Notes under the pieces: model-generated | Told to the model about the DNA's origin: nothing | Database searches by the model: none | What the model saw: only the letters and a program-made list of their open reading frames with translations | Shown: one piece after another, positions 55,201-59,989 of the stretch | How the letters are laid out: the number at the start of each line of letters is the position of its first letter | Numbering within the stretch: position 1 is the first letter of the stretch | Origin: Chamaelirium japonicum | Taxonomy: Eukaryota > Streptophyta > Magnoliopsida > Liliales > Melanthiaceae | Assembly: GCA_947650365.1 (NCBI GenBank) | Contig: OX393557.1 | Span: 49,221,345-49,285,344, forward strand | DNA length: 64,000 nucleotides | Reading direction: 5' to 3' | Program-made: the position numbers and the translations under genes

Positions 55201-58200
55201 TCGTTCTTAACATGTGTCTTGATCTTCATGTCTACTTGTTACCTTTTTTTTGCATGGGATGTTTCACTGCTTATAATCTATTTGATGTGCCAAGGAGGAT
55301 TCTTGTTATTCTTTTCAAGTGCTTATTGCTGCATGCTGAACTAGAGTTGCCCGATCCAGGACACTTGGGCTTCTTCTTGTTGTTGAGGTTCTAGTCGGGC
55401 GAGGACACCCCTTTCAATCCAAGACTACTCAAGCGGAGTCGAGTCTTTTCAAGTCTGGGGGACTTGATGTAGGGGAGAACCCAGATTTTGCTACAGCTGA
55501 TCATGTATTTTTGCTATCCTCGAAGATTCAGGAGCCCGATCGGAGATTTATTGGATTCTATAGATTCCTCTTTTCATTACCTGTATTTTTTTTTATTTCA
55601 TCTCGATCCGAGTTGTGGGTCTTAAGTTGTAACAATTTTTATTTCTGGTAAGCTCAGGTGCGAAGTTTTTTCGAACCCAACTTGAGCTCTTTGGTTTAAG
55701 TTGTCCCGAATTGGTTTTAATAGGATCCGTTAGATCTAATTAAAGACCGATGCATGGTAGAGATCGAATGACGCCCAAAGGAAAGCCCATGAAGCCCAAC
55801 CCGTTCCCCTCTCTTTTCTCTCTCCTCCATCTCGTACAATCGTTCGGACATGATTTCGATGGAAGTCGTGCCTCAGGTTGCAAGCTGTCCTTCCCTCCCT
55901 CTTTTCTACGTGAAAATCCTCATGTTTCCTTCCCTTCTTTCTTTCTTTCTTTCTCTTCTATATAATCCTTCTTATGAAACCCTAATCGACATAGAAATAT
56001 TGAATTGAAAAAGAATTTCTAGTTTCGAGAACGAAGCCGTTTCTTAATCGATATTTCTCATCGGTGGATATTCCCCGCTTCTTCCTTTATTCTTCCAATC
56101 ACAAGCTTCTTCCCTCTCCGCACTGATTTTCATCTGCATCTCTGCGATAGATTCGCACGAGGATCCTCTTCCTTCAGAGATCGATTTGCCAAGCTACTTC
56201 TCGTCTTCCGGAGTACACCCCCTCCTCTGCCACTTCTTCCGACAGGTACCGGGATCGTGACAAGCAACCCACGAGGCACAACTTGGATAGACAGTAACTC
56301 GTTCCATTACAGTAATCGTCCCTCTATCTTTTCTTTGGTTTTTTCCTTTGACTATTTTGGGCTACAATCATATCCTTTTGCTGCATAGGTCTTTTACCAT
56401 TATCGTGTCTTTCTTTAGATCTGATTTATTTGATGAAGCATGTCTTTATTTTTGTGAAATCATCTATTTTGTTTTGCTGCGATTAATCTAAATAAATCTT
56501 GTTTGCTTAGTAATCATCATTAGAATGCCTATTGATATGTTGGAAGCCGTAATTGATGTTTAGCATATGATAACTTCTTATGCCTTATTGCTGAATTTTA
56601 ATTTAAAAGTGCAGAAATTGAACCCGCATTCATGAATTGTCCTCGCTATCGAATGTTATGATTGACACTAATGTTCATTTAGAAAAGGATCTTTATATTC
56701 TTCAAGGATTGAAGACTTTGAAGTTTGAGTAGATGATGCATTTACCTTGTGATTTGAAGACTGAACTGTATCATTGCTATCGAATGAAGTGATTGATGTC
56801 TCATTATTTCACTAGTGATTTCTTTTAAGGGTGACCAGTTAGCCTGGCATCAAAGGTAAGATAATTTTTCTTTGAATGTTGATCTTGCATCAAGGATGGG
56901 ATCATTTCATGAGTTGCAATCTCATCACAAAACAAACCTAATCAATAGGTGGCTTTTTATAAATCGAACCTTTCCCTACCATGTTTACAGACTAGAATTC
57001 ATAGAGCATGACACTTGATATGTGTGCTCTATCATTGTCCTCGTTAATATAGAAGCTCCATTTCTTGCATTTCGCAAAGTCCACACTTCTGTATGTCAGA
57101 GATGTTGCCACAACCCTCAGGGAAGGAATTTGCTCTAGATATAAAATTCATAAACATGCAGATAGTAATACATACTATTTTGATCACTAATACCCAAGCA
57201 ATGTTTTTTTGCATGAACATACAGATGAGTTCTAATCAAAGCTTCAGACTTACCAGCCAGCTAATACAATTATTTTGATCTTGCTTCATCTCGCTTTTTC
57301 TCATCATGAAAGAAAACGTTCAATGAACTTGTCTAGATATGATGGGGAGTTAAATTTTCCCTTAATGGTTTATCCACTTTTCAGTTATATGATACTATTT
57401 GGATATTAAGGTCATCTTTCTTAGTATGCGGTCTTAGTTCATGCCCATATATTAACAGAGTGAGCCTTAGCAGCACCCATCTTTACCCTTTACATTAAAT
57501 TGAGGAATTTATCTTCTTTAGAATCTATTTTCTGAGTATGATTTGCTGGCCTGCTTACTTTCAAGATTGACCTTCGATTTCACCATAGTTTTTTATGTAA
57601 ATCGCCTTCATTCCCTTATTTCAGGAATGTCGAGCTGCGGGATGTCGCACACTGGCTGAAGCAAAAATTTACAGTGAGCAGAAGAGGAAAAGGGATTCAG
57701 AAGCAATTGCACAGCAAGGCAAGGAAGGCAGCCAGGTCGTTGCCAGTAAAGCATCGGCCAAGGCAAACCGGGGCATGAATCGGGAAAAAGGGGGATGCGA
57801 TGGAATTGTACAGAACACTCTTGATAACCATAAAATGAAGGGTGGTTCAGGGTTGGAGATCAGCGACGAGGATACAACTTCTATTATCACTGGGCAGACC
57901 ACCACAAGATCAATTGATGACTGGGACATCACCGGACTTCCTGCTGCAGACTTGCTAAGCAAAGCTGTAAGCGCTATGTCATTCGTTCTTTCAAGAAAAC
58001 AGTTTACTTTGATCTATGAGACCATTTATTTTAGTTATTTTATTTATGATAGAGTATGCTTCTGAAGTTTATCGTTTCAGCCATCATTGTGTGGCCAAAT
58101 GTTTTAGTTTCCCAAGATCCAGCAATGAAATGTTGGCTAACAAGTAGTCACCAAGTTCAGATATAGTGCAAATCATTATAGTCATATATTTTTTGCATTT

Positions 58201-58734
58201 TTGATCAAATATATCAGTGTTCATAAACTCTGAAACTCGAACTCGACTTTAAGGTTAGTCGGGTCAAGTAATCTCAGTCTGCTCGGCCGAGTTTTATTCT
58301 AACTCAGTTCGAAATCTGGCCAAGTTGGTCCGACTCGGCAGAGTTTTACCGAGATTTCGAACACTTAAATATGTTGCGATATAGGATACTAATCAAGTGG
58401 TAGTTACCACAATACATACATGATTCTTACCTGTGATCTCCATTTTTATACAAGTTCATCTGCTCAATGTTTTAGAGCACCGAAGAAGTAAGCTCAGCGC
58501 GAGAATAATATATTTCTTGATTCTCATGGTTCTCAGGAGCAGCAGCTCTGCTGCCAGAACAGATTGCTGCCCAGTCATTATCTACAGATCCAGGAGGTAT
58601 TGACGCGAGAGATACTCAAGGGCACCATCGTAGAGAGATCCGACGCGCATGGATTCTTCGAGGTCGATCCCAGCAAAGTGGATCTGATCTTTGACATAGT
58701 TAATAAGAAGGTTGGCCCAGCTTGTCTCATATAA
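11628..58734 (+). CDS. ADA2: Transcriptional adaptor ADA2, 13 exons over 47 kb
   Basis: ADA2 is the adaptor that binds GCN5-type histone acetyltransferase in SAGA-like complexes and promotes nucleosomal histone H3 acetylation in the nucleus. Exons: 11628-11680, 15639-15694, 16213-16391, 19530-19595, 19732-19857, 19975-20050, 28860-28923, 29009-29067, 29196-29285, 47670-47892, 49564-49774, 57625-57966, 58537-58734. All introns are GT-AG and the phases close to a 580-residue protein without stops. It has a ZZ finger (Cys 50, 53, 65, 68, 74, 77; His 87, 91), a SANT domain (about 104-155, Trp 108 and 128), a conserved middle (257-405) and a C-terminal SWIRM domain (about 493-575). Length and order fit plant ADA2. 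Twelve introns total about 45 kb. The gene looks intact; exon boundaries rest on homology and splice signals, not on transcripts. Confidence 0.93.
11897..12148. mobile_element. Foldback MITE in ADA2 intron 1
   Basis: The ends are inverted copies: GGGTAAATTACACTTTG at left and CAAAGTGTAATTTACCC at right. Imperfect arms continue inward (CTGAAGTTTGGCTAAAAACA against TGAGCTAAACTTCAG). The flanks both contain TTTTACTT, which could be a target duplication, although two extra T bases separate it on the right. Same family as 3570-3808. Confidence 0.75.
12380..13290 (+). pseudogene. Ty1/copia 5' remnant: LTR end, primer site, gag fragment
   Basis: A sequence typical of copia LTR ends (TTTAGTCCCACATCGGATAG) is followed by TGGTATTAGAGC at 12,563-12,574. 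This is one base away from the usual initiator-tRNA primer site TGGTATCAGAGC. The next 700 bp, in broken frames, resemble copia Gag: LAQRLLRLVMLLPPSGVF, then SIQDFFILMG-like and LLGSFTLWLPSV-like blocks. There are many stops and no pol. It lies in sense orientation in ADA2 intron 1. Confidence 0.6.
13291..14395. other. ADA2 intron 1, no recognised feature
   Basis: AT-rich intronic DNA in which I recognise no coding sequence, RNA or transposon boundary. Confidence 0.5.
14396..15099. mobile_element. hAT-like non-autonomous element with GACTAGTCGG arrays
   Basis: A perfect 8-bp direct repeat, CTGAGTAT, flanks the element (14,388-14,395 and 15,100-15,107). The termini are CTATGCAGTCAAAGTCGG and the inverse of CTATGCTATCAAAGTCGG. 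Both ends carry clusters of GACTAGTCGG and its variants (about 14,410-14,475 and 14,935-15,085), separated by about 450 bp of non-coding AT-rich sequence. An 8-bp duplication fits the hAT superfamily. There is no transposase. Confidence 0.8.
15639..15694 (+). CDS. ADA2: ADA2 exon 2
   Basis: The acceptor is TTTCCTAG and the exon encodes the basic stretch SKRRRAASSGENFETMAT, then one base of the next codon before GTTTGT. The basic run after the Arg matches other plant ADA2 proteins. Intron 2 is 518 bp. Confidence 0.88.
15695..16212 (+). other. ADA2: ADA2 intron 2, no recognised feature
   Basis: 518 bp of AT-rich intron with normal splice signals. Nothing else could be seen. Confidence 0.6.
16213..16391 (+). 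CDS. ADA2: ADA2 exon 3, ZZ zinc finger
   Basis: The exon encodes residues 37-96 and contains the complete ZZ finger: CNYC, CTKC, CLEC and the two His of PHKSNHPYRVM. It ends at ATG|GTTGGT. Every zinc ligand is present. Intron 3 is 3,138 bp. Confidence 0.95.
17045..17660 (-). mobile_element. Cassandra-like TRIM fragment with 5S rRNA-derived segment
   Basis: The sequence carries the hallmarks of Cassandra, a small terminal-repeat retrotransposon whose LTR contains 5S rRNA sequence. The segment CAAACACAAGATATTGTCC occurs here and as a variant near 17,083. A 5S-derived block lies at 17,119-17,188, and TTTTAAAACGCGTCTTGGCA follows. On the minus strand a tRNA-Met-type primer site (TGGTATCAGAGCC, 17,599-17,611) stands just after TGTGACA, as at an LTR end. 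No second LTR was identified, so it is probably truncated. It lies in ADA2 intron 3. Confidence 0.65.
17119..17188 (-). ncRNA. 5S rRNA-derived sequence (partial, within a transposon)
   Basis: On the minus strand this reads AGAACTCCGTAGTTAAGCGT, GGGCGAGAGTAGTACCAGG and ATGGGTGACCTCCCTGGGAA, closely matching the 3' two thirds of plant 5S rRNA including the internal control regions. The 5' third is missing and it sits inside a Cassandra-like element. It is therefore not a cellular 5S gene, but it might still recruit RNA polymerase III. Confidence 0.8.
17690..18560 (+). mobile_element. Probable Ty3/gypsy LTR remnant
   Basis: The stretch has a repeated GAGCTCGCCTAGGGTGA-like segment, a TATAAAAG box at about 18,284 and, 120 bp later, GATCATTGACTTAAGTGTCG. 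That last motif is typical of the U5 part of many plant gypsy LTRs. No coding region or second LTR was found, so it may be a solo or truncated LTR. Limits are approximate. Confidence 0.5.
18561..19529 (+). other. ADA2: Rest of ADA2 intron 3
   Basis: A segment ending in CAGAATCCTATCCAAACAGA near 18,790-18,820 resembles the end of a small DNA transposon, with a partial inverse near 18,640. No target duplication was found. The remainder shows nothing I recognise. Confidence 0.4.
19530..19595 (+). CDS. ADA2: ADA2 exon 4, start of SANT domain
   Basis: The exon encodes 22 residues (97-118), including SFPLICPDWNADEEILLLE, the first helix of the SANT domain. Intron 4 is 136 bp. Confidence 0.95.
19732..19857 (+). 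CDS. ADA2: ADA2 exon 5, rest of SANT domain
   Basis: The exon encodes residues 119-160, with GLGNWAEIAEHVGTK and AQCIDHYMTAYLNSP, the strongly conserved second and third SANT helices. Intron 5 is 117 bp. Confidence 0.96.
19975..20050 (+). CDS. ADA2: ADA2 exon 6
   Basis: The exon encodes DMSHVNGKNRKDLLAMAK and a short charged tail, then one base of a Gly codon before GTTCAT. DMSHVNGKNRK is a plant ADA2 signature. It is followed by the 8.8-kb intron 6. Confidence 0.93.
20641..20683. repeat. (CT)n microsatellite in ADA2 intron 6
   Basis: A pure CT dinucleotide tract of about 43 bp. Confidence 0.95.
20700..21230. other. ADA2 intron 6, no recognised feature
   Basis: Mixed-composition DNA with scattered short open frames. 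I recognise no family in it. Confidence 0.4.
21235..21440 (+). pseudogene. RTE-type LINE 3' end fragment
   Basis: The translation LTWMDVVRRNTSS, then NPTYLGYGLRLWL, resembles the extreme C-terminus of plant RTE-type LINE proteins, which end in a WMDVVKRD-like block and NPTHLGLRLWW-like residues before a simple repeat tail. Only this last fragment is present, as expected of a 5'-truncated insertion. No tail repeat or target duplication was resolved. Confidence 0.5.
21441..22525. other. ADA2 intron 6, repeat-like DNA without clear identity
   Basis: GTGTAGGAGT near 21,690 and ACTCCTACAC near 22,180 form an inverted pair about 490 bp apart, with CCCCCTTCTAGAAGGGGG-like palindromes between. They could be the ends of a small element, but the flanks do not match. 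Confidence 0.3.
22530..23480 (+). pseudogene. Ty1/copia reverse transcriptase / RNase H fragment
   Basis: The 3' part of a copia polyprotein lies in sense orientation in ADA2 intron 6. The open part (22,546-22,955) carries the RT C-terminus: FEMKDLGEVNFILGVEI, then LSQSSYIQKVLERF, then SYASFVGGILYTMLCTR. A TGA replaces a Trp codon at about 22,956. RNase H follows (DATCGDDLDDGKSTSGF), a frameshift near 23,100, then VDNISAIDLVKDPKNH and YIPTREMLVDPMTKPI with further stops. The copy is dead and 5'-truncated. Confidence 0.85.
23481..24785. other. ADA2 intron 6, possibly copia LTR then unassigned DNA
   Basis: The first few hundred bases follow the copia end directly and may be its 3' LTR (a TGGACATGG-like phrase is repeated near 23,530-23,620). 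Beyond about 23,800 I recognise nothing. Confidence 0.35.
24786..25395. repeat. AACCC/AAGCCC-rich element, probably hAT-like
   Basis: Two blocks of AAGCCCAAGCCCAACCC-like repeats (24,830-24,950 and 25,225-25,365) enclose about 270 bp of unrelated sequence. The right end reads TTGCAACCCTAG, the inverse of an hAT-like TAGGGTTGCAA terminus. No matching left terminus or duplication was found, so it is called only as a repeat. Confidence 0.5.
25396..27416. other. ADA2 intron 6, unassigned DNA
   Basis: No coding similarity was seen. From about 26,940 to 27,130 there is a loose repeat built on ACTTCCNGGTGGTTT. The composition suggests part of a retrotransposon LTR or leader, but I found no primer site or matching copy. 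Confidence 0.35.
27417..28220. repeat. Tandem array of 14 hairpins (TTTCCCTGGTCATCAGGGAAA)
   Basis: Fourteen copies of the imperfect palindrome TTTCCCTG-GTCAT-CAGGGAAA lie head to tail. Two spacer types are used: a short unit of about 41 bp (ATAAGGAAGCAAAA linker) and a long unit of about 65 bp (CTTCCAGACTTAGCCAAATT linker). They often alternate, giving a composite period near 106 bp. Both arms of the palindrome are intact in most copies, and the commonest change is in the loop (GGTCAT to GATCAT). The array ends 640 bp before ADA2 exon 7. Confidence 0.9.
28221..28859. other. ADA2 intron 6, 3' part
   Basis: Unremarkable AT-rich intron leading to the exon 7 acceptor. I see nothing in it. Confidence 0.5.
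28860..28923 (+). CDS. ADA2: ADA2 exon 7 (64 nt)
   Basis: This tiny exon lies between a CTGTATCAG acceptor and a GTATGC donor. It encodes ISVFGNITQKAECLFSPSRV with split codons at both ends. The FSPSRVK segment corresponds to the conserved SPFSPPRVK of plant ADA2. Without it, exons 6 and 8 would not join in phase. Confidence 0.85.
29009..29067 (+). CDS. ADA2: ADA2 exon 8
   Basis: The exon encodes LENLNREAPAGRSSSILTA. AGRS matches the low-conservation linker of other plant ADA2 proteins. Acceptor CTCCATAG, donor GTAATT. Intron 7 is 85 bp, intron 8 about 128 bp. Confidence 0.8.
29196..29285 (+). CDS. ADA2: ADA2 exon 9
   Basis: The exon encodes AGANKKASNMGQF and an acidic continuation, matching the ANKKASN block of plant ADA2. 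Acceptor TATCCACAG, donor GTACAG. The same frame stays open upstream to about 29,111, so a longer 5' end is conceivable, but no upstream acceptor in the right phase was found. An 18.4-kb intron follows. Confidence 0.75.
29286..30180. other. ADA2 intron 9, 5' part
   Basis: AT-rich intron with no recognised feature. Confidence 0.5.
30181..34349 (+). mobile_element. Probable Ty3/gypsy LTR and leader, interrupted
   Basis: This GC-richer stretch has repeated TTGGGCGACCAGACGACC-like segments (30,780-30,930) and a TATAAATA box at 31,083, as in an LTR promoter. A primer-site-like TTGATATCAGAG lies at 34,206-34,217, shortly before a Gag-like start at 34,350. The hAT-like element at 31,813-32,570 interrupts it. 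LTR boundaries are not defined, and it may be more than one element. Confidence 0.4.
31813..32570. mobile_element. hAT-like non-autonomous element, CCTAGGCG family (copy 1)
   Basis: A perfect 8-bp target duplication, GTTGATTG, flanks the element (31,805-31,812 and 32,571-32,578). The terminal inverted repeats begin CAGTGTAGTCAAGGCGATGC and are identical for 26 bp. Both ends carry CCTAGGCG-type motifs, with a dense run at 32,480-32,550 (GGCCTAGGCGGCCGCCTAG). The core is about 600 bp of non-coding AT-rich DNA. It lies in ADA2 intron 9. Confidence 0.92.
34350..34740 (+). pseudogene. Ty3/gypsy Gag N-terminal remnant
   Basis: A short frame from ATG at 34,350 to TGA at 34,458-34,460 reads NQALILDAMAAHFNRLAEME, then TRWQEQSADTRA. 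This resembles the coiled start of plant gypsy Gag proteins. Further stops follow. It lies about 130 bp after a primer-site-like sequence. It is short, so the family call is tentative. Confidence 0.45.
35054..35070 (+). repeat. LINE target-site duplication, left copy
   Basis: TCTCCATCTCTTATGTC, 17 bp, identical to 40,861-40,877. Confidence 0.92.
35175..38803 (-). pseudogene. LINE ORF2, endonuclease / reverse transcriptase, disrupted
   Basis: The frame starts at 38,803 with MKILSWNIRGLG, the apurinic endonuclease start. It keeps LGGDFN and FISDHAP of the nuclease, then the reverse transcriptase with GPDGFSILFYQRFW, DFRPISLANCIYKIVTK, FEKAFDKLRWGF, GVKQGCPLSPFLF and the catalytic FADD (36,745-36,756). 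It closes with a zf-RVT domain (CVLCDQGKEDTNHLFIHC) at 35,175-35,675. Damage: TAG at 38,699-38,701, a shift near 38,310, TAG near 37,745, and shifts near 36,960 and 36,290. No RNase H domain was seen. The product would nick the target and copy LINE RNA if it were intact. Confidence 0.88.
38887..40845 (-). pseudogene. LINE ORF1, Gag-like zinc-knuckle protein, disrupted
   Basis: The frame opens at 40,845 with MAALGRRAEAALGRRAV and encodes an RNA-binding protein that packages LINE RNA. Two CCHC knuckles are intact (CFRCREKGHLQANC at about residues 162-175 and CLSCKGIGHKMANC at 181-194). A DUF4283-like region follows (FNFGDISVQFYPWSVDNRA, then RNVKLFIGG). A one-base shift in a run of six C at 39,850-39,855 breaks the frame. 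A TGA follows near 39,607, and the frame changes again near 39,120-39,200 before the C-terminus ending at 38,887. The order matches plant L1 ORF1. Confidence 0.85.
40861..40877 (+). repeat. LINE target-site duplication, right copy
   Basis: TCTCCATCTCTTATGTC, matching 35,054-35,070. Confidence 0.92.
40878..41706. other. ADA2 intron 9 between LINE and LTR element
   Basis: CAT/CCA-rich low-complexity sequence (to about 41,010) continues across the LINE insertion site. A CT microsatellite lies at 41,442-41,480. A segment resembling 53,520-53,580 (ACGTGGAAACTCTTCTCGGG) lies just before the LTR element. No gene. Confidence 0.55.
41707..42841 (-). repeat. LTR (3' LTR, minus orientation) of non-autonomous LTR element
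   Basis: This 1,135-bp copy aligns over its whole length with 43,915-45,069, with many substitutions. It starts TGCTGTAGGAATGACTAGGG and ends TGATGTCCTCATCA in + orientation. The flank ACCAT matches the far side of the element. Confidence 0.88.
42842..43914 (-). other. Interior of the non-autonomous LTR element
   Basis: Several short minus-strand frames exist (for example 43,665-43,943 and 43,421-43,672), and they might be the remains of a Gag-like protein. Nothing matches a family I can name. Confidence 0.4.
43915..45069 (-). repeat. LTR (5' LTR, minus orientation) of non-autonomous LTR element
   Basis: The second copy, 1,155 bp, starts TGATGTAAGACGGACTAGGG and ends GATGTTCTCATCA. A G-run at about 44,695-44,709 is longer than in the partner LTR. 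Confidence 0.88.
45075..47669. other. ADA2 intron 9, 3' part
   Basis: The first 900 bp may belong to the older repeat into which the LTR element inserted; the duplicated ACCAT marks the join. From about 46,200 the sequence looks like ordinary AT-rich intron. No gene or boundary was recognised. Confidence 0.45.
47670..47892 (+). CDS. ADA2: ADA2 exon 10, conserved middle region
   Basis: The exon encodes residues 257-330, including DRSVGVKKPKYSGDQGPSL, ELSGYNPWRHEFDPEYDDDA and EQALAEMEFKESDSETEREL. This block is diagnostic for plant ADA2. Acceptor ATCCGACAG, donor GTGTTT. It lies 18,384 bp from exon 9. Confidence 0.96.
47893..49563 (+). other. ADA2: ADA2 intron 10
   Basis: 1,671 bp. It contains a CT microsatellite at about 48,331-48,378, flanked by a GC-richer 230-bp stretch. 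No transposon ends were seen. Confidence 0.6.
49564..49774 (+). CDS. ADA2: ADA2 exon 11
   Basis: The exon encodes residues up to 401, with LNERKRRKDFILERDLLYP, EREIYQRYK-like (here DREIYQRYK) and EERRIRRRIQELQ, all conserved helical segments. Acceptor CATCACAG, donor GTATGA. Intron 11 is 7,850 bp. Confidence 0.95.
49775..50935. other. ADA2: ADA2 intron 11, 5' part
   Basis: AT-rich intron. A GGTTTGGGTTTGGGTTCAG-like stretch near 50,210 is the only simple repeat. No gene. Confidence 0.5.
50936..52120 (+). pseudogene. Ty1/copia pol remnant in ADA2 intron 11
   Basis: Degraded copia reverse transcriptase is readable in pieces: WYLYQLDEKNTFAATFTRKF corresponds to the QLDVKNAFLHG region, followed by a plausible PPPG-to-YGL stretch. 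Near 51,800 KQIIVSSSSAKVEYRSM corresponds to the RNase H motif KQSVVSRSSAEAEYRAM. Between them are many stops and shifts. The orientation is the same as ADA2. Confidence 0.75.
52121..52314 (+). repeat. Short copia LTR followed by a primer-site-like sequence
   Basis: The stretch runs from TGTTAGAG, directly after the copia pol remnant, to TGGCA. It is followed by TGATATCAGAAC (52,315-52,326), close to the primer site TGGTATCAGAGC. It contains a (CT)n tract at 52,263-52,296. An LTR with pol on one side and a primer site on the other implies a tandem or recombined arrangement. Confidence 0.55.
52487..52942. mobile_element. hAT-like non-autonomous element, CCTAGGCG family (copy 2)
   Basis: A perfect 8-bp duplication, GATCCAGG, flanks it (52,479-52,486 and 52,943-52,950). 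The termini are CAGTGTTTTAAAAAGCG and the inverse CGCTTTTTAGAACATTG. Both ends carry GCGCCTAGGCGCTAGAAGG-like motif clusters. The core is AT-rich and non-coding. It lies in ADA2 intron 11. Confidence 0.92.
52951..54075. other. ADA2 intron 11, unassigned DNA
   Basis: This stretch may begin with the leader of the copia element interrupted at 52,487. Around 53,820-53,960 an ACCGATCG motif recurs. I recognise no coding sequence. Confidence 0.35.
54076..54660 (+). pseudogene. Ty3/gypsy protease-RT linker, split by an hAT-like element
   Basis: Left of the insertion the frame reads YYEAICDILPLDSYDLL. Right of it, the frame continues with an LGRL-like segment, then NDSIHYGRSNTYVVIRKDGY. In plant gypsy polyproteins these two blocks are adjacent, just after the aspartic protease. 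Removing the 351-bp element and one copy of its duplication brings them into register. At least one stop remains. Confidence 0.7.
54120..54470. mobile_element. hAT-like non-autonomous element, CCTAGGCG family (copy 3)
   Basis: A perfect 8-bp duplication, GATTTACT, flanks it (54,112-54,119 and 54,471-54,478). The termini are CAAGGTTCTAAAAAGCG and the inverse of CAGTGTTCTAAAAAGCG, close to copy 2. Both ends hold CGCCTAGGCGGCCTAGGCGG-type clusters. It interrupts a gypsy coding sequence. Confidence 0.93.
54661..55464 (+). other. Further gypsy-like sequence, decayed
   Basis: Short frames are present, one of which (near 55,390-55,460) resembles a gypsy polyprotein tail before the purine-rich tract AGTCTGGGGGACT. 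Much of the normal pol between 54,700 and 55,300 is absent or unreadable. Confidence 0.45.
55465..56262 (+). repeat. Probable gypsy 3' LTR
   Basis: It begins TGATGTAGGGGAGAAC directly after a purine-rich tract and ends ATCGTGACA. It contains CTATATAATCC near 55,957-55,967, a plausible LTR TATA box, followed by U5-like sequence. No partner LTR is visible. Limits are approximate. Confidence 0.5.
56263..57624 (+). other. ADA2: ADA2 intron 11, 3' part
   Basis: AT-rich intron leading to the exon 12 acceptor. Nothing was recognised. Confidence 0.5.
57625..57966 (+). CDS. ADA2: ADA2 exon 12, linker into SWIRM
   Basis: The exon encodes residues 402-515. It starts with ECRAAGCRTLAEAKIYSEQK, runs through a poorly conserved charged linker and ends in DDWDITGLPAADLLSKA, the start of the SWIRM domain. 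Acceptor TTATTTCAG, donor GTAAGC. Confidence 0.95.
58215..58366. mobile_element. Small hAT-like element in ADA2 intron 12
   Basis: This 152-bp element is flanked by aaatatat (58,207-58,214) and aaatatgt (58,367-58,374), an 8-bp duplication with one change. The left end is CAGTGTTCATAAACTC and the right end is the inverse of AAGTGTTCGAAATCTCGG. Inside, ACTCGAACTCGACTT-like and GACTCGGCAGAGTTT-like motifs recur at both ends. There is no coding capacity. Confidence 0.7.
58537..58734 (+). CDS. ADA2: ADA2 exon 13, SWIRM domain and stop
   Basis: The exon encodes EQQLCCQNRLLPSHYLQIQE through FFEVDPSKVDLIFDIVNKK, the SWIRM helices. A short tail VGPACLI precedes TAA at 58,732-58,734. Acceptor GGTTCTCAG. 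Confidence 0.95.
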   Translation, partial: EQQLCCQNRLLPSHYLQIQEVLTREILKGTIVERSDAHGFFEVDPSKVDLIFDIVNKKVGPACLI

Positions 58735-58900
58735 GTTCAATTTATTTTTCAACCAAACTTTGTTCTAAGTTATCATTTATTTCCCCCCTTCCACCATTGC
58801 TATGTCTCTGTTATCTATAGTCTAATTTAGACCATAACAACTGTTGTTGTAAGTAAAAAATAATAGGCTGAAAATAAATCCAATAATGTATTTTGGCTAT
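58735..58900 (+). terminator. ADA2: ADA2 3' UTR with candidate poly(A) signal
   Basis: An AATAAA hexamer lies at 58,873-58,878, about 140 bp after the stop codon. It is a plausible polyadenylation signal. Plant signals are loose, so the exact 3' end is not fixed. Confidence 0.45.
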
Positions 58901-59089
58901 ATTTTGCAAAATCTTATTCATTTTGAGTTGCCCCATCTCCCACCTGCCAATTGTCAAGTGCCAGAATTCTTTGTGCAATCCATGAGATGGGTTGTGTCTG
59001 GTTGACAGCTAGTTGGAAAATTTTTGTTCAGGCCCTTTGTTACTCTTAGTGCAGATTTCTGCTCCGTGGCCAACGCCATGCCTCTAGGA

Positions 59090-59330
59090 AAGGCTTGGTG
59101 GTGGCGGGTGGCGGTGGTTCTTATTGTTATTGTTGTCGGTGGTTGTGGTGGTGGTGGTGCAGCTGGTGCTGGTGCTGGTGCTGGTGGTTCTTATTGTGTT
59201 ATTGTTGCTGTTGATGGTGATGATGCTGCGGACTGCGACGGTGGTGGTGGTTCTCATTGTGTTATTGTTGTCTTTGGTGGTGGTGGTCATGCTGCGGCTG
59301 CAACACTGGTGGTGGTGGCCCTGAGTATTT
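59090..59330 (+). repeat. GGT/GTT/GCT trinucleotide-rich tract
   Basis: About 240 bp of loosely repeated GGTGGTGGT, ATTGTTGTT and GGTGCTGGT units lies 350 bp after the ADA2 stop. A frame of 184 codons across it encodes Val/Gly/Ala-rich sequence without a domain and looks like a by-product of the repeat. Confidence 0.75.
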
Positions 59331-59985
59331 ACGCTGATTTGCGTGGTTGGTTCGGTTGGATTGCCATGACTGCTCAAGGGGGTCCTTCTCTATTCTTGTT
59401 AATGCAAGCTCAAAAAAAATTTCTTGTTAATGGCATGACAAAGGGCTACTTCAAAGGTTCAAATGGTATATTGAGGAATATTCTCTCCATCTCTCTTTGG
59501 CATAGGCATGGGAGCTCTCTCCTTTCCAAAGGAATGCTTCATGACCCAGGTGTCATGAAATTAAGGGACAAGGTATAGGGATAAATTGACATAAGGGGGA
59601 CTGAGTGCTAGGTCCCTAACAGCAGTTGACCTCTAGGCCAGTCAATCTTGCCCTTTGGAGAGGGTACCCTGACCGGCCCAGTCCTCCAAAGCCCTCTAAG
59701 GGCCAGGCTGGGCTTAGTTTTCATAAGCCCTCTATGATGAGGGCCGGGTTAGGAAAACGTACAACTTGCTAGGCTCTGCCCTCCATATACATAAATTATT
59801 ATAAAAATATTGAATAATTAGTCTTAAATTCCTTCTTAGATCTATTTAAGTTGAAGGATATAGTTTGTTAGGAATTAGGATATTAGCTAAAGTCTCCCAA
59901 AAACATGTTTTGTGCAGTAAGTTCTAATCGAAAAAGTTGAATTTTTTTATCCTTTAAATTATAAAACTACCCCTCCAGCAAGAGT
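59331..59985. other. Intergenic DNA downstream of ADA2
   Basis: Around 59,640-59,790 there is a GGCCNGGCTGGG-like repeat with inverted partners, again like a decayed hAT-like end. No gene. Confidence 0.4.
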
Positions 59986-59989
59986 GTCA

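Noticed and set aside
59024..59578. 184-codon frame rich in Val, Gly and Ala downstream of ADA2
   Set aside because: The composition follows from GGT/GTT repeats; no start context, signal or domain supports a gene.
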